This document shows, in pieces, positions 1 to 8,412 of a DNA stretch of 64,000 nt (the first letter of the stretch is position 1; every line of letters starts with the position of its first letter). The notes under the pieces were generated by a model. The model had not been told where the DNA came from. It saw nothing but the letters and a program-made list of their open reading frames with translations, and searched no databases. The stretch is taken from positions 1 to 64,000 of the forward strand of contig JAQTLP010000003.1 in assembly GCA_028714855.1 (NCBI GenBank), read 5' to 3'. This DNA comes from Phycisphaerae bacterium. GTDB lineage: Bacteria; Planctomycetota; Phycisphaerae; Sedimentisphaerales; Anaerobacaceae. A program made the position numbers and the translations under genes.

Positions 1-45
1 CTTGTCGTCTTCAACCATCAGAATTTTGAATCTTGTATTTTCCAT
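1..45 (-). CDS. Response regulator, N-terminal fragment (cut by window edge)
   Basis: Fifteen codons run off the left edge. The start ATG (43-45) is preceded by GGAG about 10 bases upstream. The visible residues MENTRFKILMVEDDK fit the start of a CheY-like receiver domain: a first beta strand followed by the acidic pocket E-D-D. It lies 4 bases beyond the stop of another receiver gene and downstream of a histidine kinase, so it is probably the third member of one signalling operon. The rest of the protein, including any output domain, is outside the window. Confidence 0.7.
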   Translation of the reverse strand, partial: MENTRFKILMVEDDK

Positions 46-49
46 AGTT

Positions 50-469
50 TTATTCTCCGTTCGGCAGTTCGCTTAGGGTCCAGTAAACGTCAATCGTTCT
101 CATTGCCTCAACAAACTTTTTATAATCTGCGGGCTTGACTATGTAACCTGCTGCGCACAACTCAAAAGTCTCAAATTTATCCTTTGTATCCATGGATGTA
201 GTCAAAACCACAACAGGAATCTTTTTTAATACATCATCCGCTTTTACGACTTTCAGGAATTCGACGCCGTTCATTTTCGGCATATTCAAATCAAGAAGAA
301 TAATACACGGTTTCTCATTACCTTCACCTGTTAAATACTCAATTGCTCCCTCTCCATTGGGCGTGTGGACCAACGGATTTTTAACGTTCAGGTCCTTAAG
401 CGCCCGCTTAACCATCATTACGTCCACACTGTCATCTTCAACCAACAACATTGGCTTCAAGCTTCGCAT
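50..469 (-). CDS. Single-domain response regulator, Rcp1/CheY-like
   Basis: A stand-alone receiver domain of 139 residues with no output domain. The acidic pair D12-D13, phosphoacceptor D60 (LLDLNMPKMNG), T90/T91 and K112 (YIVKP) are all in place. The segment PNGEGAIEYL is typical of Rcp1-type regulators that partner phytochrome-like kinases. I chose the ATG at 469 because GGGGG lies 6 bases upstream; a longer reading starting at 568 would run far into the kinase gene. The gene overlaps the end of the kinase by 32 bases, so the two are probably translationally coupled and the kinase is the likely phosphate donor. Confidence 0.88.
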   Translation of the reverse strand: MRSLKPMLLVEDDSVDVMMVKRALKDLNVKNPLVHTPNGEGAIEYLTGEGNEKPCIILLDLNMPKMNGVEFLKVVKADDVLKKIPVVVLTTSMDTKDKFETFELCAAGYIVKPADYKKFVEAMRTIDVYWTLSELPNGE

Positions 470-2876
470 TTTTGACCCCCATTTCTTGCTTAGGCAAAGT
501 GAAGAAGAATGTGCTTCCCTGCCCTGGTTTTGATTCAACCCATATTTTTCCATCGTACAACTCCACAATTTTCTTTGTTACAGTAAGACCAATACCGGTA
601 TTTTCAAACTTATCCCGCGGCGACAACGTCTGGAACAGCTGGAAAACCTTTTCATAATGCTTTTTCTCAATTCCGCGTCCGTTATCGGCGACACTAAACT
701 TCCAGAAACCGTTCTCTTCGACACATCCAACTTTGATTTGGCCTTTCGGTTTATCCATATATTTCACGGCGTTACTCAGGAGGTTCTGGAACACCTGCAT
801 AATGCGGGTATGCTCACACTCAACCGTAGGCAGCTCGTCTTCGATTGTAATGGTGATATTTTCCGGCGGGGCAATTACATCAATAGTTTCTGCGACAAGC
901 TCATTCAGATTCACCGCAACCTTTTCTTCTTCAGCATGTCCGACCTTGGAGTACTGCAAGATGCCGTCAATGAGGTTGTGCATTCGGTCCACGCGACCTG
1001 TAAGCAGTTTCATTTGCTCTTTGCCGGTTTCATCGAGCTTATCTGCATAATCGGCTGATATCCATTCCGCAACGGTCTTGATTCCCCGCAGCGGCGCTTT
1101 CAAATCATGTGATACTATGTACGCAAAATCCTTTAATTCCTTATTAACCTTTGCTACTTCGTGATTAGTGCGTTCCAGCTCCTGTATAAGCTGGGCCTGT
1201 CTTTGCTCTGCCTGCATACGTTCGGAGACATTGCGTGCGATTGCTATTATGAAGTCTTCTTTCCGGCACGAGCCATCCCGGTGATTTTGACTTACGAGTT
1301 TGAGGCTGGTTTCCGCGAAGAAAGTTGTTCCATCACTGCGTTTGTGCCGGCCTTGTATGACTAAATCTCCCCTGAGTTTGAGTTCCTTCATTTGCACCTG
1401 CCAGAAGGCATCATCCGGTATGGACTGCTCGATGTCTTTGAAGGCCATCTTGAGTAATTCTTCCCGCATATACCCCAGACTGTCACAAGCTCTATCATTT
1501 GTATCCAGTAAACGACCCCATTTTGGTTCCATGATAAAGATACAGTCATTCGACCGGTCTATAAGATTTCGAAGTAATTCCAGCTTCTCACTGGTCTGTT
1601 TGCGTGATGCGACTCTTCCCAGCTGCTCCGTCACTGCGTTTAACAAATCATCTTCTTCTTTAAGAAACGGACTTTGACCGTCTTCCTGTTTTTCCTCGAG
1701 GCGGTAAACCTCGACAGCTCCGACCTCGTATCCTTCTACTTTAAGCTTGGCATACTGGCTGTATTCACTTTTTCTGAAATTATCAGTTTTATAATTTATT
1801 CCTTCAAAAGTTATTCTTACACAAGTTTTTTCAGAATGCTGATATGCATAACGAATCAGAGTAACTGTCTGCTTAAATATTTCCTCCAATGAGATTCCCG
1901 GCTGCTCAATAAGTTTTGACAATGCATAAAAACAACTTAGATGCCTAATGTGCTGCTGCAATTTTTCCTGAACCAATAAATGCTCGCCAATTTCATTTTG
2001 AAGTTCTTCGTTGATGGCCGATAATCCCTCTGTGCGCTGCCTGACCTTTTCCTCGAGGATTGTTCGGGCTTCTTTTAATTTACAGGTCATATCATTGAAA
2101 GCCCGCGCGAGGTCTCCTATTTCATCTTTTGAACTGACCTGTATTTGGGTTTCCAATTCGCCCTGGCCTATTTTATCCGCGGCATCCTTGAGTTTTATGA
2201 TGGGATTTGAAATAGTGCTCCAGATAAAATGGCAGACAACGATTACTGCCAAAAGGCCGACGATGGTTGATATAATAATGCTTTCCGTGCTGCTGCCGAC
2301 CGCTTTTCTAATCTCCTCGGCCTTGGTAATCGGCCTTTGCCTTGTGCTTTTTATTAACTTCTCTGCAGTTTTCTGGGTTTCCAGCAACAGCGGTTCCACT
2401 TTACTCTCAAAAAATGACCTCGCCACTTCGGAACCCTGTTCTTCCTGAAGCGCAGCCGTTTTACTCACCAAAGGTATGAAACCATCCACTTTTGTTTTCA
2501 AATCTTCGAATGTTTTTACTTCTTCCGATTGTTTTTCTTCTCTGAAAAGTTCGATTTTCAGTTTTATTGCATCTTCCCAGAGCAACGTGAATTGCTGCAG
2601 TTTAGAAACACTCTCTCCAACTGCGTTTTTTACAATCTTTTTATGCTCCGGAGTCTCATCAATTCTCCCAAGCAAGAGTTTGTTAATATTTGTCTGAATT
2701 CTCTGGATGTGGTAGGCAATCTCTGTCGCTGCTTTTGCCTCGTTAGAATTGCTTAATAATATCTGGTCAACATCGACTGCGATATTGGCGTTGTATTTTA
2801 TGGCGATTACGCCGATGATACCCACCAACGAAGCAATCCCTATAAAAAACAAAATCGATTTTTGGCCTATTCGCAT
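438..2876 (-). CDS. Membrane sensor histidine kinase (HAMP-PAS-HisKA-HATPase)
   Basis: 812 residues. Two membrane spans (about 8-27 and 199-221) enclose a helical, probably four-helix-bundle, sensor region of about 170 residues. A HAMP domain (about 220-270) and a coiled coil follow, then a GAF-like region (about 310-430), a PAS domain (about 435-555) and the kinase core. The phosphorylated histidine is H590 (SHDLKAP); the N box (NLLSNAVKY) is near 698, and the ATP lid motifs DNGRGI and GIGLTV are near 731 and 761. The core is of the phytochrome-like type that usually pairs with Rcp1 regulators, which is what lies immediately downstream. AAGGTG precedes the ATG. No input signal can be deduced. 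Confidence 0.9.
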   Translation of the reverse strand: MRIGQKSILFFIGIASLVGIIGVIAIKYNANIAVDVDQILLSNSNEAKAATEIAYHIQRIQTNINKLLLGRIDETPEHKKIVKNAVGESVSKLQQFTLLWEDAIKLKIELFREEKQSEEVKTFEDLKTKVDGFIPLVSKTAALQEEQGSEVARSFFESKVEPLLLETQKTAEKLIKSTRQRPITKAEEIRKAVGSSTESIIISTIVGLLAVIVVCHFIWSTISNPIIKLKDAADKIGQGELETQIQVSSKDEIGDLARAFNDMTCKLKEARTILEEKVRQRTEGLSAINEELQNEIGEHLLVQEKLQQHIRHLSCFYALSKLIEQPGISLEEIFKQTVTLIRYAYQHSEKTCVRITFEGINYKTDNFRKSEYSQYAKLKVEGYEVGAVEVYRLEEKQEDGQSPFLKEEDDLLNAVTEQLGRVASRKQTSEKLELLRNLIDRSNDCIFIMEPKWGRLLDTNDRACDSLGYMREELLKMAFKDIEQSIPDDAFWQVQMKELKLRGDLVIQGRHKRSDGTTFFAETSLKLVSQNHRDGSCRKEDFIIAIARNVSERMQAEQRQAQLIQELERTNHEVAKVNKELKDFAYIVSHDLKAPLRGIKTVAEWISADYADKLDETGKEQMKLLTGRVDRMHNLIDGILQYSKVGHAEEEKVAVNLNELVAETIDVIAPPENITITIEDELPTVECEHTRIMQVFQNLLSNAVKYMDKPKGQIKVGCVEENGFWKFSVADNGRGIEKKHYEKVFQLFQTLSPRDKFENTGIGLTVTKKIVELYDGKIWVESKPGQGSTFFFTLPKQEMGVKNAKLEANVVG

Positions 2877-3330
2877 TTCACACCTTTTTATTTTTTATTC
2901 AGATACCCGTATAAACCACGTTTAATTTTCTCCTTCGTCCGTAGCCCCGTTTTCGTCAGATGGTTGATCATAAAGAATTGTCGGCATATCAAGGGGGCAA
3001 TTTCATTTAAAAGGCGTTTTTTTGACAATACCCTTGAACTTTTCCGGTATATTCTGGGACGTAGAATATGCTGATTTTTAAGGGTGTTTAGGTTTTCCAA
3101 CCCTTATTGGTGGAGAGAAACAGTATAACTCAAAAGCCGATAAACAAGTCTTAAACCGGCTTCCAGGAGCCGTATTTAATAACGTCCGATTTAGTCGAAA
3201 TTTATCGCTATTAGTGTGGTGCTGATGAAGACTTAGGCCGGATACAACTTCATTTCCTGATTTCTGCAATCCATCTGTCTGATTCGGATTTTGATTCCAA
3301 TCCCACCTACCCCAAGGCAAACAACATAAC
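2877..3330. other. Gene-free stretch between kinase and tRNA-Ser
   Basis: About 450 AT-rich bases. Short open frames exist on the minus strand (2888-3100 and 3078-3401), but the first has no recognisable relatives or ribosome site and the second runs through the tRNA gene. The kinase promoter must lie here, but I cannot place one with confidence. No repeat or hairpin stands out. Confidence 0.5.
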
Positions 3331-3415
3331 GGAGAGGGCGGGATTCGAACCCGCGGTAGGGAAACCCTACATACGCTTTCCAAGCGTACTCCTTCGGCCA
3401 CTCGGACACCTCTCC
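3331..3415 (-). tRNA. tRNA-Ser(GGA)
   Basis: An 85-base class II tRNA. The acceptor ends GGAGAGG/CCTCTCC pair fully, the anticodon stem TACGC/GCGTA encloses TTGGAAA (anticodon GGA), a long variable arm (TAGGG/CCCTA) follows, and the T arm has GGTTCGAATCC. No CCA is encoded. Confidence 0.96.
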
Positions 3416-3637
3416 GACAAAAGATTAAAAATACCGGTTTTAAAGGCGTTTTTCAACTTTAAACTTCGACTGCCATATGTATATTAGTAGCAGGCAGATA
3501 TATTAAAACTTCTCTTGAAATGAACCACTCAAGCCGATTTTAAGACTATAAAGAATAAATGGCAGCTGTCAGCAAAATTTGAAAAGAGTTTAAAGAACTT
3601 TGGCAACAATATCACAAATAAATTTTGGAGGTGTAAA

Positions 3638-3997
3638 ATGCACGACGAACAAATCAAAAAAATGATCGATGATATATACGATGACTCAAGGGAAAACACA
3701 CTTCGTTCGATGATCGGCGACTTTTACAACAGAAAGATGTTTTCTATCGTTGTTCTTGTGTGGATATGGGCGATTATCTTTATTGGCGGCGCCATCTACA
3801 GCGGCATTCAATTCTTCAATACAGACCTGCTCAGGGAACAGATAATGTATGCGGTTATCTTTCTCTGCTGCTTTCAAGGTATTGCAATGATAAAGATTTT
3901 CGCCTGGCAGATAATACATAAGAACAGCCTCAAACGTGAAGTGAAACGGCTGGAGCTTCGCATAGCCGAATTAGCCGAGACCGTGAAAAATAAATAA
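3638..3997 (+). CDS. Small membrane protein, two predicted spans, coiled-coil C-terminus
   Basis: 119 residues. An acidic N-terminus (DDIYDDSRENTL) precedes two hydrophobic spans (about 34-56 and 68-90), then a charged heptad-like helix (LKREVKRLELRIAELAETV). A strong GGAGGT lies 7 bases before the ATG. It vaguely recalls the DUF6768 family of two-span proteins, but that is from memory and unverified. It starts a plus-strand run of four genes with small gaps, ahead of a four-span protein and wrbA. No function can be assigned. Confidence 0.75.
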   Translation: MHDEQIKKMIDDIYDDSRENTLRSMIGDFYNRKMFSIVVLVWIWAIIFIGGAIYSGIQFFNTDLLREQIMYAVIFLCCFQGIAMIKIFAWQIIHKNSLKREVKRLELRIAELAETVKNK

Positions 3998-4029
3998 AAA
4001 AATTTATGGCTCATTGAAAGGAGTCAAAA

Positions 4030-4446
4030 ATGCGTGGACTGAAGATTAGTCTATGGGTAACCGGGATTTTGTGCCTGCTGTGCGTATTTGGGATGTTCCT
4101 GCCTATCTCAACACTGGAATCGTTTACCAAGGTCTTTGGAATTGAGTCGCTTTCCGGGCCGCCGATGGCCACGTATGCAATTCGCGTTATGTCAGCAATG
4201 TGTGTCGGAATCGGGGTATTTTTAATTATTCTCGCGCTGAACCCAATGAAGTACGGAGTAATGGTGCCGTTCTCAGGTATTACCGCCGTACTTTTAGGTG
4301 TGGTCTGCGGGATAATAGGACCGGCGGTGGGAATGCCAGCTAAATGGTTCCTCGGTGATTGCTTGAGCAGTCTTGTACTGGGCGTTCTAATACTTGTATT
4401 CTGGCAGCGGGCCAAGCGATGTTCACAGCCAGGTGCAACCACCTGA
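4030..4446 (+). CDS. Four-span membrane protein of unknown function
   Basis: 138 residues with four hydrophobic segments (about 5-25, 48-72, 79-100, 108-126) and short loops, ending in a basic tail. AAGGAG precedes the ATG by 6 bases. It sits 32 bases after the previous small membrane gene and 23 before wrbA, so it is probably co-transcribed with both. The layout recalls DUF4345-like proteins, but no diagnostic motif was recognised. Confidence 0.7.
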   Translation: MRGLKISLWVTGILCLLCVFGMFLPISTLESFTKVFGIESLSGPPMATYAIRVMSAMCVGIGVFLIILALNPMKYGVMVPFSGITAVLLGVVCGIIGPAVGMPAKWFLGDCLSSLVLGVLILVFWQRAKRCSQPGATT

Positions 4447-4469
4447 TAAAAACGAGAAAGGATAAATTT

Positions 4470-5084
4470 ATGACAAAAATACAGATTGTTTTCTACAGTA
4501 TGTACGGGCACGTGTATCGGCTGGCCGAAGCTGTGGCTGAAGGAGCCCGCCAGGTCCCAAACACAGAAGTAACCCTATACCAAGTCCAAGAACTTGTTCC
4601 TGAAGAAGCGCTGGTAAAAAGCGGCGCCAAAGCGGCACGACAGGCATTTGCGCACATCCCCATCGCACAACCCGACAAGCTGGCCGAGGCCGATGCGATT
4701 ATATTCGGCACGCCGACGCGGTTCGGCAATATGTGTGCTCAAATGCGCAATTTCCTCGACCAGACTGGTTCATTGTGGGGCAAAGGTGCCCTCATCGGAA
4801 AAGTCGGCAGTGTTTTCGCCAGCACCGGGACTCAGCACGGAGGACAGGAAACAACCATTACAAGTTTTCACTCCACGCTGTTACATCACGGAATGATTGT
4901 TGTCGGGGTGCCTTACTCTCAACAGGGCTTGCTCAATATGAAGGAAATTACAGGAGGCACGCCGTATGGCGCGACAACTCTTGCCGGTGCCGATGGGTCC
5001 CGTCAGCCGAGCGAGAACGAGTTAGCTATTGCCAAATTCCAGGGCAAACACGTTGCCGAGATTGCGAGCAAACTCTGTCGGTAA
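4470..5084 (+). CDS. wrbA: NAD(P)H:quinone oxidoreductase, WrbA type
   Basis: 204 residues, normal length for the family. WrbA is a tetrameric FMN enzyme that reduces quinones by two electrons, avoiding semiquinone radicals. The FMN phosphate loop ([13 protein letters not shown]) is at the N-terminus, with [19 protein letters not shown] in the middle and the [10 protein letters not shown] signature near 114-123. The ATG at 4470 is preceded by AAAGGA; an upstream in-frame start at 4359 lies inside the previous gene and was rejected. It is followed 30 bases later by a lipoprotein gene. Confidence 0.95.
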   Translation: MTKIQIVFYSMYGHVYRLAEAVAEGARQVPNTEVTLYQVQELVPEEALVKSGAKAARQAFAHIPIAQPDKLAEADAIIFGTPTRFGNMCAQMRNFLDQTGSLWGKGALIGKVGSVFASTGTQHGGQETTITSFHSTLLHHGMIVVGVPYSQQGLLNMKEITGGTPYGATTLAGADGSRQPSENELAIAKFQGKHVAEIASKLCR

Positions 5085-5114
5085 ATTCAATCTTATATTA
5101 CTAAGGAGGCGGTA

Positions 5115-5627
5115 ATGAAAATATTCAAAAATTTGCTTTTGCTGCTAACTTCATTATTATTGGCGCAGTGTGATAGCGTAAGAAAGGTTGATGAGATGGC
5201 CAAACCTAGAATAGAGGAACAAAACCCGATGGAAAAGTTCGAGTTCTTTTTAGGCGATTGGAACCTTGAATACAAAATACCTAAAAGCACACTCAGCGAA
5301 GCAATGACCGGGACCGGCAGCGGGACGTTCAAAAGAGCACTAAAGAACAAATACGTGTTTTTCGATTATGAAGGGGCACATGGTATCTTCGCGTGGGATG
5401 ATAAGGAGAAGGTCTATAAATACTGGTGGTTTGAAGACTCGGGGAACTTTACGTGGGCGATATGTAATTTCGTCGATGATGATACTTTGTTTATGGATTG
5501 GCAGAATGAGCCAATGACACAGACTTTTACCAGGGTGGGGCAAGACAAAATCATTCTGAGAATGAGCCAGTCTCTTGGTGAAGATAAATCTGAATTGGTT
5601 CTGGAAGTAATACTAACGAGAAGATAG
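5115..5627 (+). CDS. Lipoprotein with DUF1579-like domain
   Basis: 170 residues. A lipoprotein signal (LLLAQC, lipidated C19) is followed by a small beta-rich domain beginning FEFFLGDWNLEY, a pattern I associate with DUF1579-type lipocalin-like proteins, and ending with repeated short strands. AAGGAGG lies 6 bases before the ATG. It is probably anchored to the outer or cytoplasmic membrane facing the periplasm. The ligand is unknown. It ends 18 bases before the convergent tadA stop. Confidence 0.7.
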   Translation: MKIFKNLLLLLTSLLLAQCDSVRKVDEMAKPRIEEQNPMEKFEFFLGDWNLEYKIPKSTLSEAMTGTGSGTFKRALKNKYVFFDYEGAHGIFAWDDKEKVYKYWWFEDSGNFTWAICNFVDDDTLFMDWQNEPMTQTFTRVGQDKIILRMSQSLGEDKSELVLEVILTRR

Positions 5628-5645
5628 AAATTGCAATTGCTTTTC

Positions 5646-6113
5646 TCAACGCTTGCGGGCAAAAAATTTCTGTAAGATTTTACTGCACTCGTCGGCCATA
5701 ACGCCGCTTGTAACTTCCAGCCGGTGATTTAGCCGTTCATCCGTTACAATATTGTAGAGACTTTTCACCGCGCCGGTCTTCGGATCATCACAGCCGTAAA
5801 CTAATTTATCCATCCTGCTCAAAACAAGCGCGCCTGCACACATAGGACAAGGTTCCAATGTAACATACATAGTGCAGTCGTTGAGGTGCCAGTTCTCCAG
5901 TGCCGCAGCCGCCTGGGTAAGCGCGATTATCTCCGCGTGCGCAGTCGGGTCCTGCAGTTGTTCCCGCTGATTATATGCCTTTGCGATGATTTGATTTTTA
6001 TGAACGATTACCGCCCCAATCGGCACATCGCCGTTTTCCTCAGCAATTTCGGCCTGTTTGATAGCCGCCTGCATATAAAACTCGTCTTTATCTTTGTCAG
6101 TCATTGGACTCAA
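5646..6113 (-). CDS. tadA: tRNA-specific adenosine deaminase TadA
   Basis: 155 residues. TadA converts adenosine 34 to inosine in tRNA-Arg(ACG). The zinc ligands are visible as H59 with catalytic E61 (AHAE) and C89/C92 (PCPMC); VPIGAV sits near 30-35. The C-terminal helix DECSKILQKFFARKR matches bacterial TadA rather than other nucleoside deaminases. Two starts are possible: ATG at 6113 or M4. A decayed copy of its first third lies 1.5 kb away at 7579-7685. Confidence 0.95.
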   Translation of the reverse strand: MSPMTDKDKDEFYMQAAIKQAEIAEENGDVPIGAVIVHKNQIIAKAYNQREQLQDPTAHAEIIALTQAAAALENWHLNDCTMYVTLEPCPMCAGALVLSRMDKLVYGCDDPKTGAVKSLYNIVTDERLNHRLEVTSGVMADECSKILQKFFARKR

Positions 6114-6252
6114 GTATTTAAATACTATGACCTATCTTATATACTCCCATATAGAACAACCGTCAAGTAATTGCCTGCGATTAACAAGGCAGCGAGCTTG
6201 ATGTTTAAACACAATTAGGGTAATGTCAAGATGGTTAAAAGAAAGAGAAAAC

Positions 6253-7578
6253 ATGGACATCTCCAGCTGGGAATATTTAAAAGCAAAACTTATAATGCGC
6301 AAGGCGATTTTAATCGGATTAATCGCGGTAACATCGCTTTTGCCGCTGACGTTTTTAGATTTAAACGAACCAACATCAACGCTGGTTATTTATAAGCTGC
6401 TGGCCAAAGCCGGGTCGCTCTGCGGCACGGTCTTAATATTATGGCAGTTTCTGCTCGGATTTCGTGCGGCCATGGGCAAAATAATGCGAGATTATTTATG
6501 GGTTCTGGAGACACATAAACAAATCGGAAAATATATCCTGCTGCTCATATCACTCCATCCGATATTTATTACACTATACTATCTCGAAAAGAAAAATATT
6601 AATCCGTTTTTGCTGGATGGGACTGAGTCTTTTAAATGGTGGGTGCTGGGGGGTATGCTCGCGTTCGCATTATTTCTTGCAGTAGTATTAACAAGTGTTT
6701 TCCTGCGCGAACGTCTTGGCCGAGCGAAGTGGTACAGCGTGCATATTTTAAGTTACGCTGCTTTTGCGCTGGCGCTGGGGCACGCCTTCGCGTTAGGCAG
6801 TACGATTGGCACAACCGGAGCGTATTACTTCTGGATAGGATTATCAATAATAGCGGCGGTATTTTTACTTTATCGGCTGATTTACCTCACAGAACTTATA
6901 AGTGCGAAACATATAGTTACAAAAGTCGAAAACGTGGGGAACAATGTCACCAAGATAAGCTGTGAGCCTACAGGCAGAAAACTGAAGCCGCGGCTTGGGC
7001 AGTTCATATTCTTCAGAAGAGGATTGAAAGGGCGAATTCGTCCATTCACTGTTTCACATTACCAGCCCCAGACCGGCGAACTGAGCATCACGGTCAAAGC
7101 TCTGGGAGACACGACGCAAAATCTGCAGTCGATTAAGCCGGGCGAAACCGTTTACATTGACGGGCCTTACGGTGTATTTTCACAGGCGGCGATGAAAACA
7201 CAACGGCCGATTGTAATGATTGCCGGCGGAATAGGAATTACGCCCTTCTTGCGTCTCTTTGAGGAACTGGCATACGAACCAGACCGCGAACTGCACCTAT
7301 TTTATGGAAATAAAAAAAAGCATGAAATCCTGTATAAGCAAGAACTTGAAAACGTAGAAACTGTAAATGTAATACACGTTCTCAGCGACCAGCCGGAATA
7401 TCAGGGAGAAACCGGATATATTACAATTGATTTGCTAAGGAAATATCTGCATCGCCCGCTGAATGAATATGAATTTCTTATTTGCGGCCCGCCGGTAATG
7501 ATAACGAAGCTTGAAAGCGCTTTATCCGCACAAGATGTGCCGCAAGAGCAGATACATCACGAACTTTTCGGCTATTAA
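6253..7578 (+). CDS. Ferric-reductase-like flavocytochrome (heme membrane domain + FAD/NAD(P) domain)
   Basis: 441 residues. The N-terminal half has six or so membrane spans with paired histidines suited to heme b (THKQIGKY, SLHPIF, YSVHILSY, GHAFAL). The C-terminal half is a ferredoxin-reductase fold: FAD motif RPFTVSHY, NAD(P) motif IAGGIGITPF and terminal LICGPPVM. There is no 2Fe-2S domain. Electrons should pass from NAD(P)H through FAD and heme across the membrane, to ferric iron or oxygen; the acceptor cannot be told. I chose the ATG at 6253 (AAGAGA upstream); a start at 6223 would add ten residues. Confidence 0.85.
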   Translation: MDISSWEYLKAKLIMRKAILIGLIAVTSLLPLTFLDLNEPTSTLVIYKLLAKAGSLCGTVLILWQFLLGFRAAMGKIMRDYLWVLETHKQIGKYILLLISLHPIFITLYYLEKKNINPFLLDGTESFKWWVLGGMLAFALFLAVVLTSVFLRERLGRAKWYSVHILSYAAFALALGHAFALGSTIGTTGAYYFWIGLSIIAAVFLLYRLIYLTELISAKHIVTKVENVGNNVTKISCEPTGRKLKPRLGQFIFFRRGLKGRIRPFTVSHYQPQTGELSITVKALGDTTQNLQSIKPGETVYIDGPYGVFSQAAMKTQRPIVMIAGGIGITPFLRLFEELAYEPDRELHLFYGNKKKHEILYKQELENVETVNVIHVLSDQPEYQGETGYITIDLLRKYLHRPLNEYEFLICGPPVMITKLESALSAQDVPQEQIHHELFGY

Positions 7579-7685
7579 ATCGCGCACGACCATCAAATTG
7601 ACACATCACCGTTCTCCTCGGCGATTTTGGCTTGGTCGATGGCTATACGCATAAACTGCTCGTCCTGTTTGGTAATCTCTATCAT
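7579..7685 (-). pseudogene. Decayed tadA-like fragment (N-terminal third only)
   Basis: Read from an ATG at 7685, the frame gives 30 codons ending at a TGA (7593-7595). The segment RIAIDQAKIAEENGDVSI matches QAAIKQAEIAEENGDVPI of the intact tadA in this window; I count 16 identities over 25 aligned residues. After the stop, a shifted frame resumes family consensus (MVVRD), implying loss of about four bases where other TadAs have G-A. Homology ends at the stop codon of the flavocytochrome gene. The zinc-site residues are absent, so it cannot work. It lies 13 bases from the 3' end of tRNA-Glu. Confidence 0.8.
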
Positions 7686-7698
7686 AGACTAAAAAAAA

Positions 7699-7771
7699 TA
7701 CCCCCAAGGGGAATCGAACCCCTGTTACCGGGTTGAGAACCCGGTGTCCTGGGCCGCTAGACGATGGGGGC
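7699..7771 (-). tRNA. tRNA-Glu(CTC)
   Basis: 73 bases. The acceptor stem is GCCCCCA/TGGGGGT (a G-T pair at the end), the D arm has GTCTAGCGGCCCAGGAC, the anticodon stem CCGGG/CCCGG encloses TTCTCAA (anticodon CTC), and the T arm is AGGGGTTCGATTCCCCT. No CCA is encoded. Confidence 0.95.
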
Positions 7772-7785
7772 CTTTTCAGTCGTTG

Positions 7786-8198
7786 GTGAATAGGGATTAG
7801 TGAATAGTATTTTCTCGAAGTTTTTTGACCAATCCCATAATCATCTTGCTAATTTGTTCTGCCTCGCCAATTAAGCTTTCGGCATTGTTATTCTTTATAA
7901 AACCAAGCCGTTGGGCAATCGTAAGTTGCGTTATCACTTCCGAACAGCTACCTAAAGCGGTAAATAAAAATTGTGCATATTCTTTATTGTGAAACCTGCC
8001 AAATCCTTCAGCAATATTCGACGGTATTGAAACTGCAGCTCGTCTTAGTTGTCCGGTCAGTCCGTAAACTTCTTCTTTTGGAAAAGTCTTGGTATTTTGG
8101 TAAATATCTTCAACTAACTGGACTCCTCGTTGCCAAATCTTAAGGTCTCTGAAATTCTTTATCTTTGTGCTATTCACTATTCACAAACACCTATTCAC
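7786..8198. mobile_element. S23 gene cassette bounded by inverted GTGAATAG repeats
   Basis: The 8-base word GTGAATAG occurs twice at the left end (7786-7793, 7800-7807) and three times in the opposite orientation at the right end (8170-8177, 8177-8184, 8191-8198). The gene between them uses repeat bases for its start codon and for its last codons and stop. The block sits between tRNA-Glu and tRNA-Met. The repeats and positions are seen directly; that the block moved as a unit is inference, and no transposase or target duplication is visible. Confidence 0.5.
7797..8177 (-). CDS. Four-helix-bundle protein of the S23/23S rRNA intervening-sequence family
   Basis: 126 residues. FRDLKIWQRGVQLVEDIYQ at the N-terminus, the central LRRAAVSIPSNIAEGFGR and the later LTIAQRLGFI are the hallmarks of this small helical family. 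It was first known from insertions in 23S rRNA genes and forms pentameric helical bundles; its cellular role is unclear. The start codon is GTG and lies inside a GTGAATAG repeat, so the true start could differ slightly. The C-terminal residues TIH are also encoded by a repeat. Confidence 0.9.
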   Translation of the reverse strand: MNSTKIKNFRDLKIWQRGVQLVEDIYQNTKTFPKEEVYGLTGQLRRAAVSIPSNIAEGFGRFHNKEYAQFLFTALGSCSEVITQLTIAQRLGFIKNNNAESLIGEAEQISKMIMGLVKKLRENTIH

Positions 8199-8234
8199 TT
8201 ACCTCAACGTCGATTTCCTTCGACGTTGAGGTAA
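8199..8234. repeat. Perfect 14-bp hairpin between S23 gene and tRNA-Met
   Basis: TTACCTCAACGTCG at 8199-8212 is the exact reverse complement of 8221-8234, with an 8-base loop. It lies directly against the outermost GTGAATAG repeat and ends at the discriminator base of tRNA-Met (8235). No T run follows on either strand, so it is more like a processing or protective hairpin than a normal terminator. Confidence 0.75.
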
Positions 8235-8308
8235 TAGCGGCGGTCGGAATCGAACCGACGACCCTGGGCTTATGAATCCCATGCTCTAACCAGCTGAGCT
8301 ACGCCGCC
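8235..8308 (-). tRNA. tRNA with CAT anticodon (Met, or Ile2)
   Basis: 74 bases. Acceptor GGCGGCG/CGCCGCT has a terminal G-T pair, the D arm carries AGCTCAGCTGGTTAGAGC, the anticodon loop is TTCATAA and the T arm GTCGGTTCGATTCCGAC. The anticodon stem has one A-G mismatch next to the loop. The first acceptor pair is G-T rather than the C-A mismatch of initiator tRNA, so this is elongator Met or a lysidine-modified Ile; sequence alone does not settle which. Confidence 0.93.
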
Positions 8309-8412
8309 GACATTTATAAGTCTCCGTAATATAACCGCTTTTCCCCGCCAAAACCAGCATTTTTTCAAATCAGGCCTATTTCAATTCTTTTTTTTTAATC
8401 GGCGTAAAAATC

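Noticed and set aside
3024-3060. TTGACA followed by TATATT on the plus strand
   Set aside because: The spacing is about 20 bases and no plus-strand gene follows for 580 bases.
3078-3401. Minus-strand open frame running through tRNA-Ser
   Set aside because: It is mostly tRNA sequence with no conserved protein signal.
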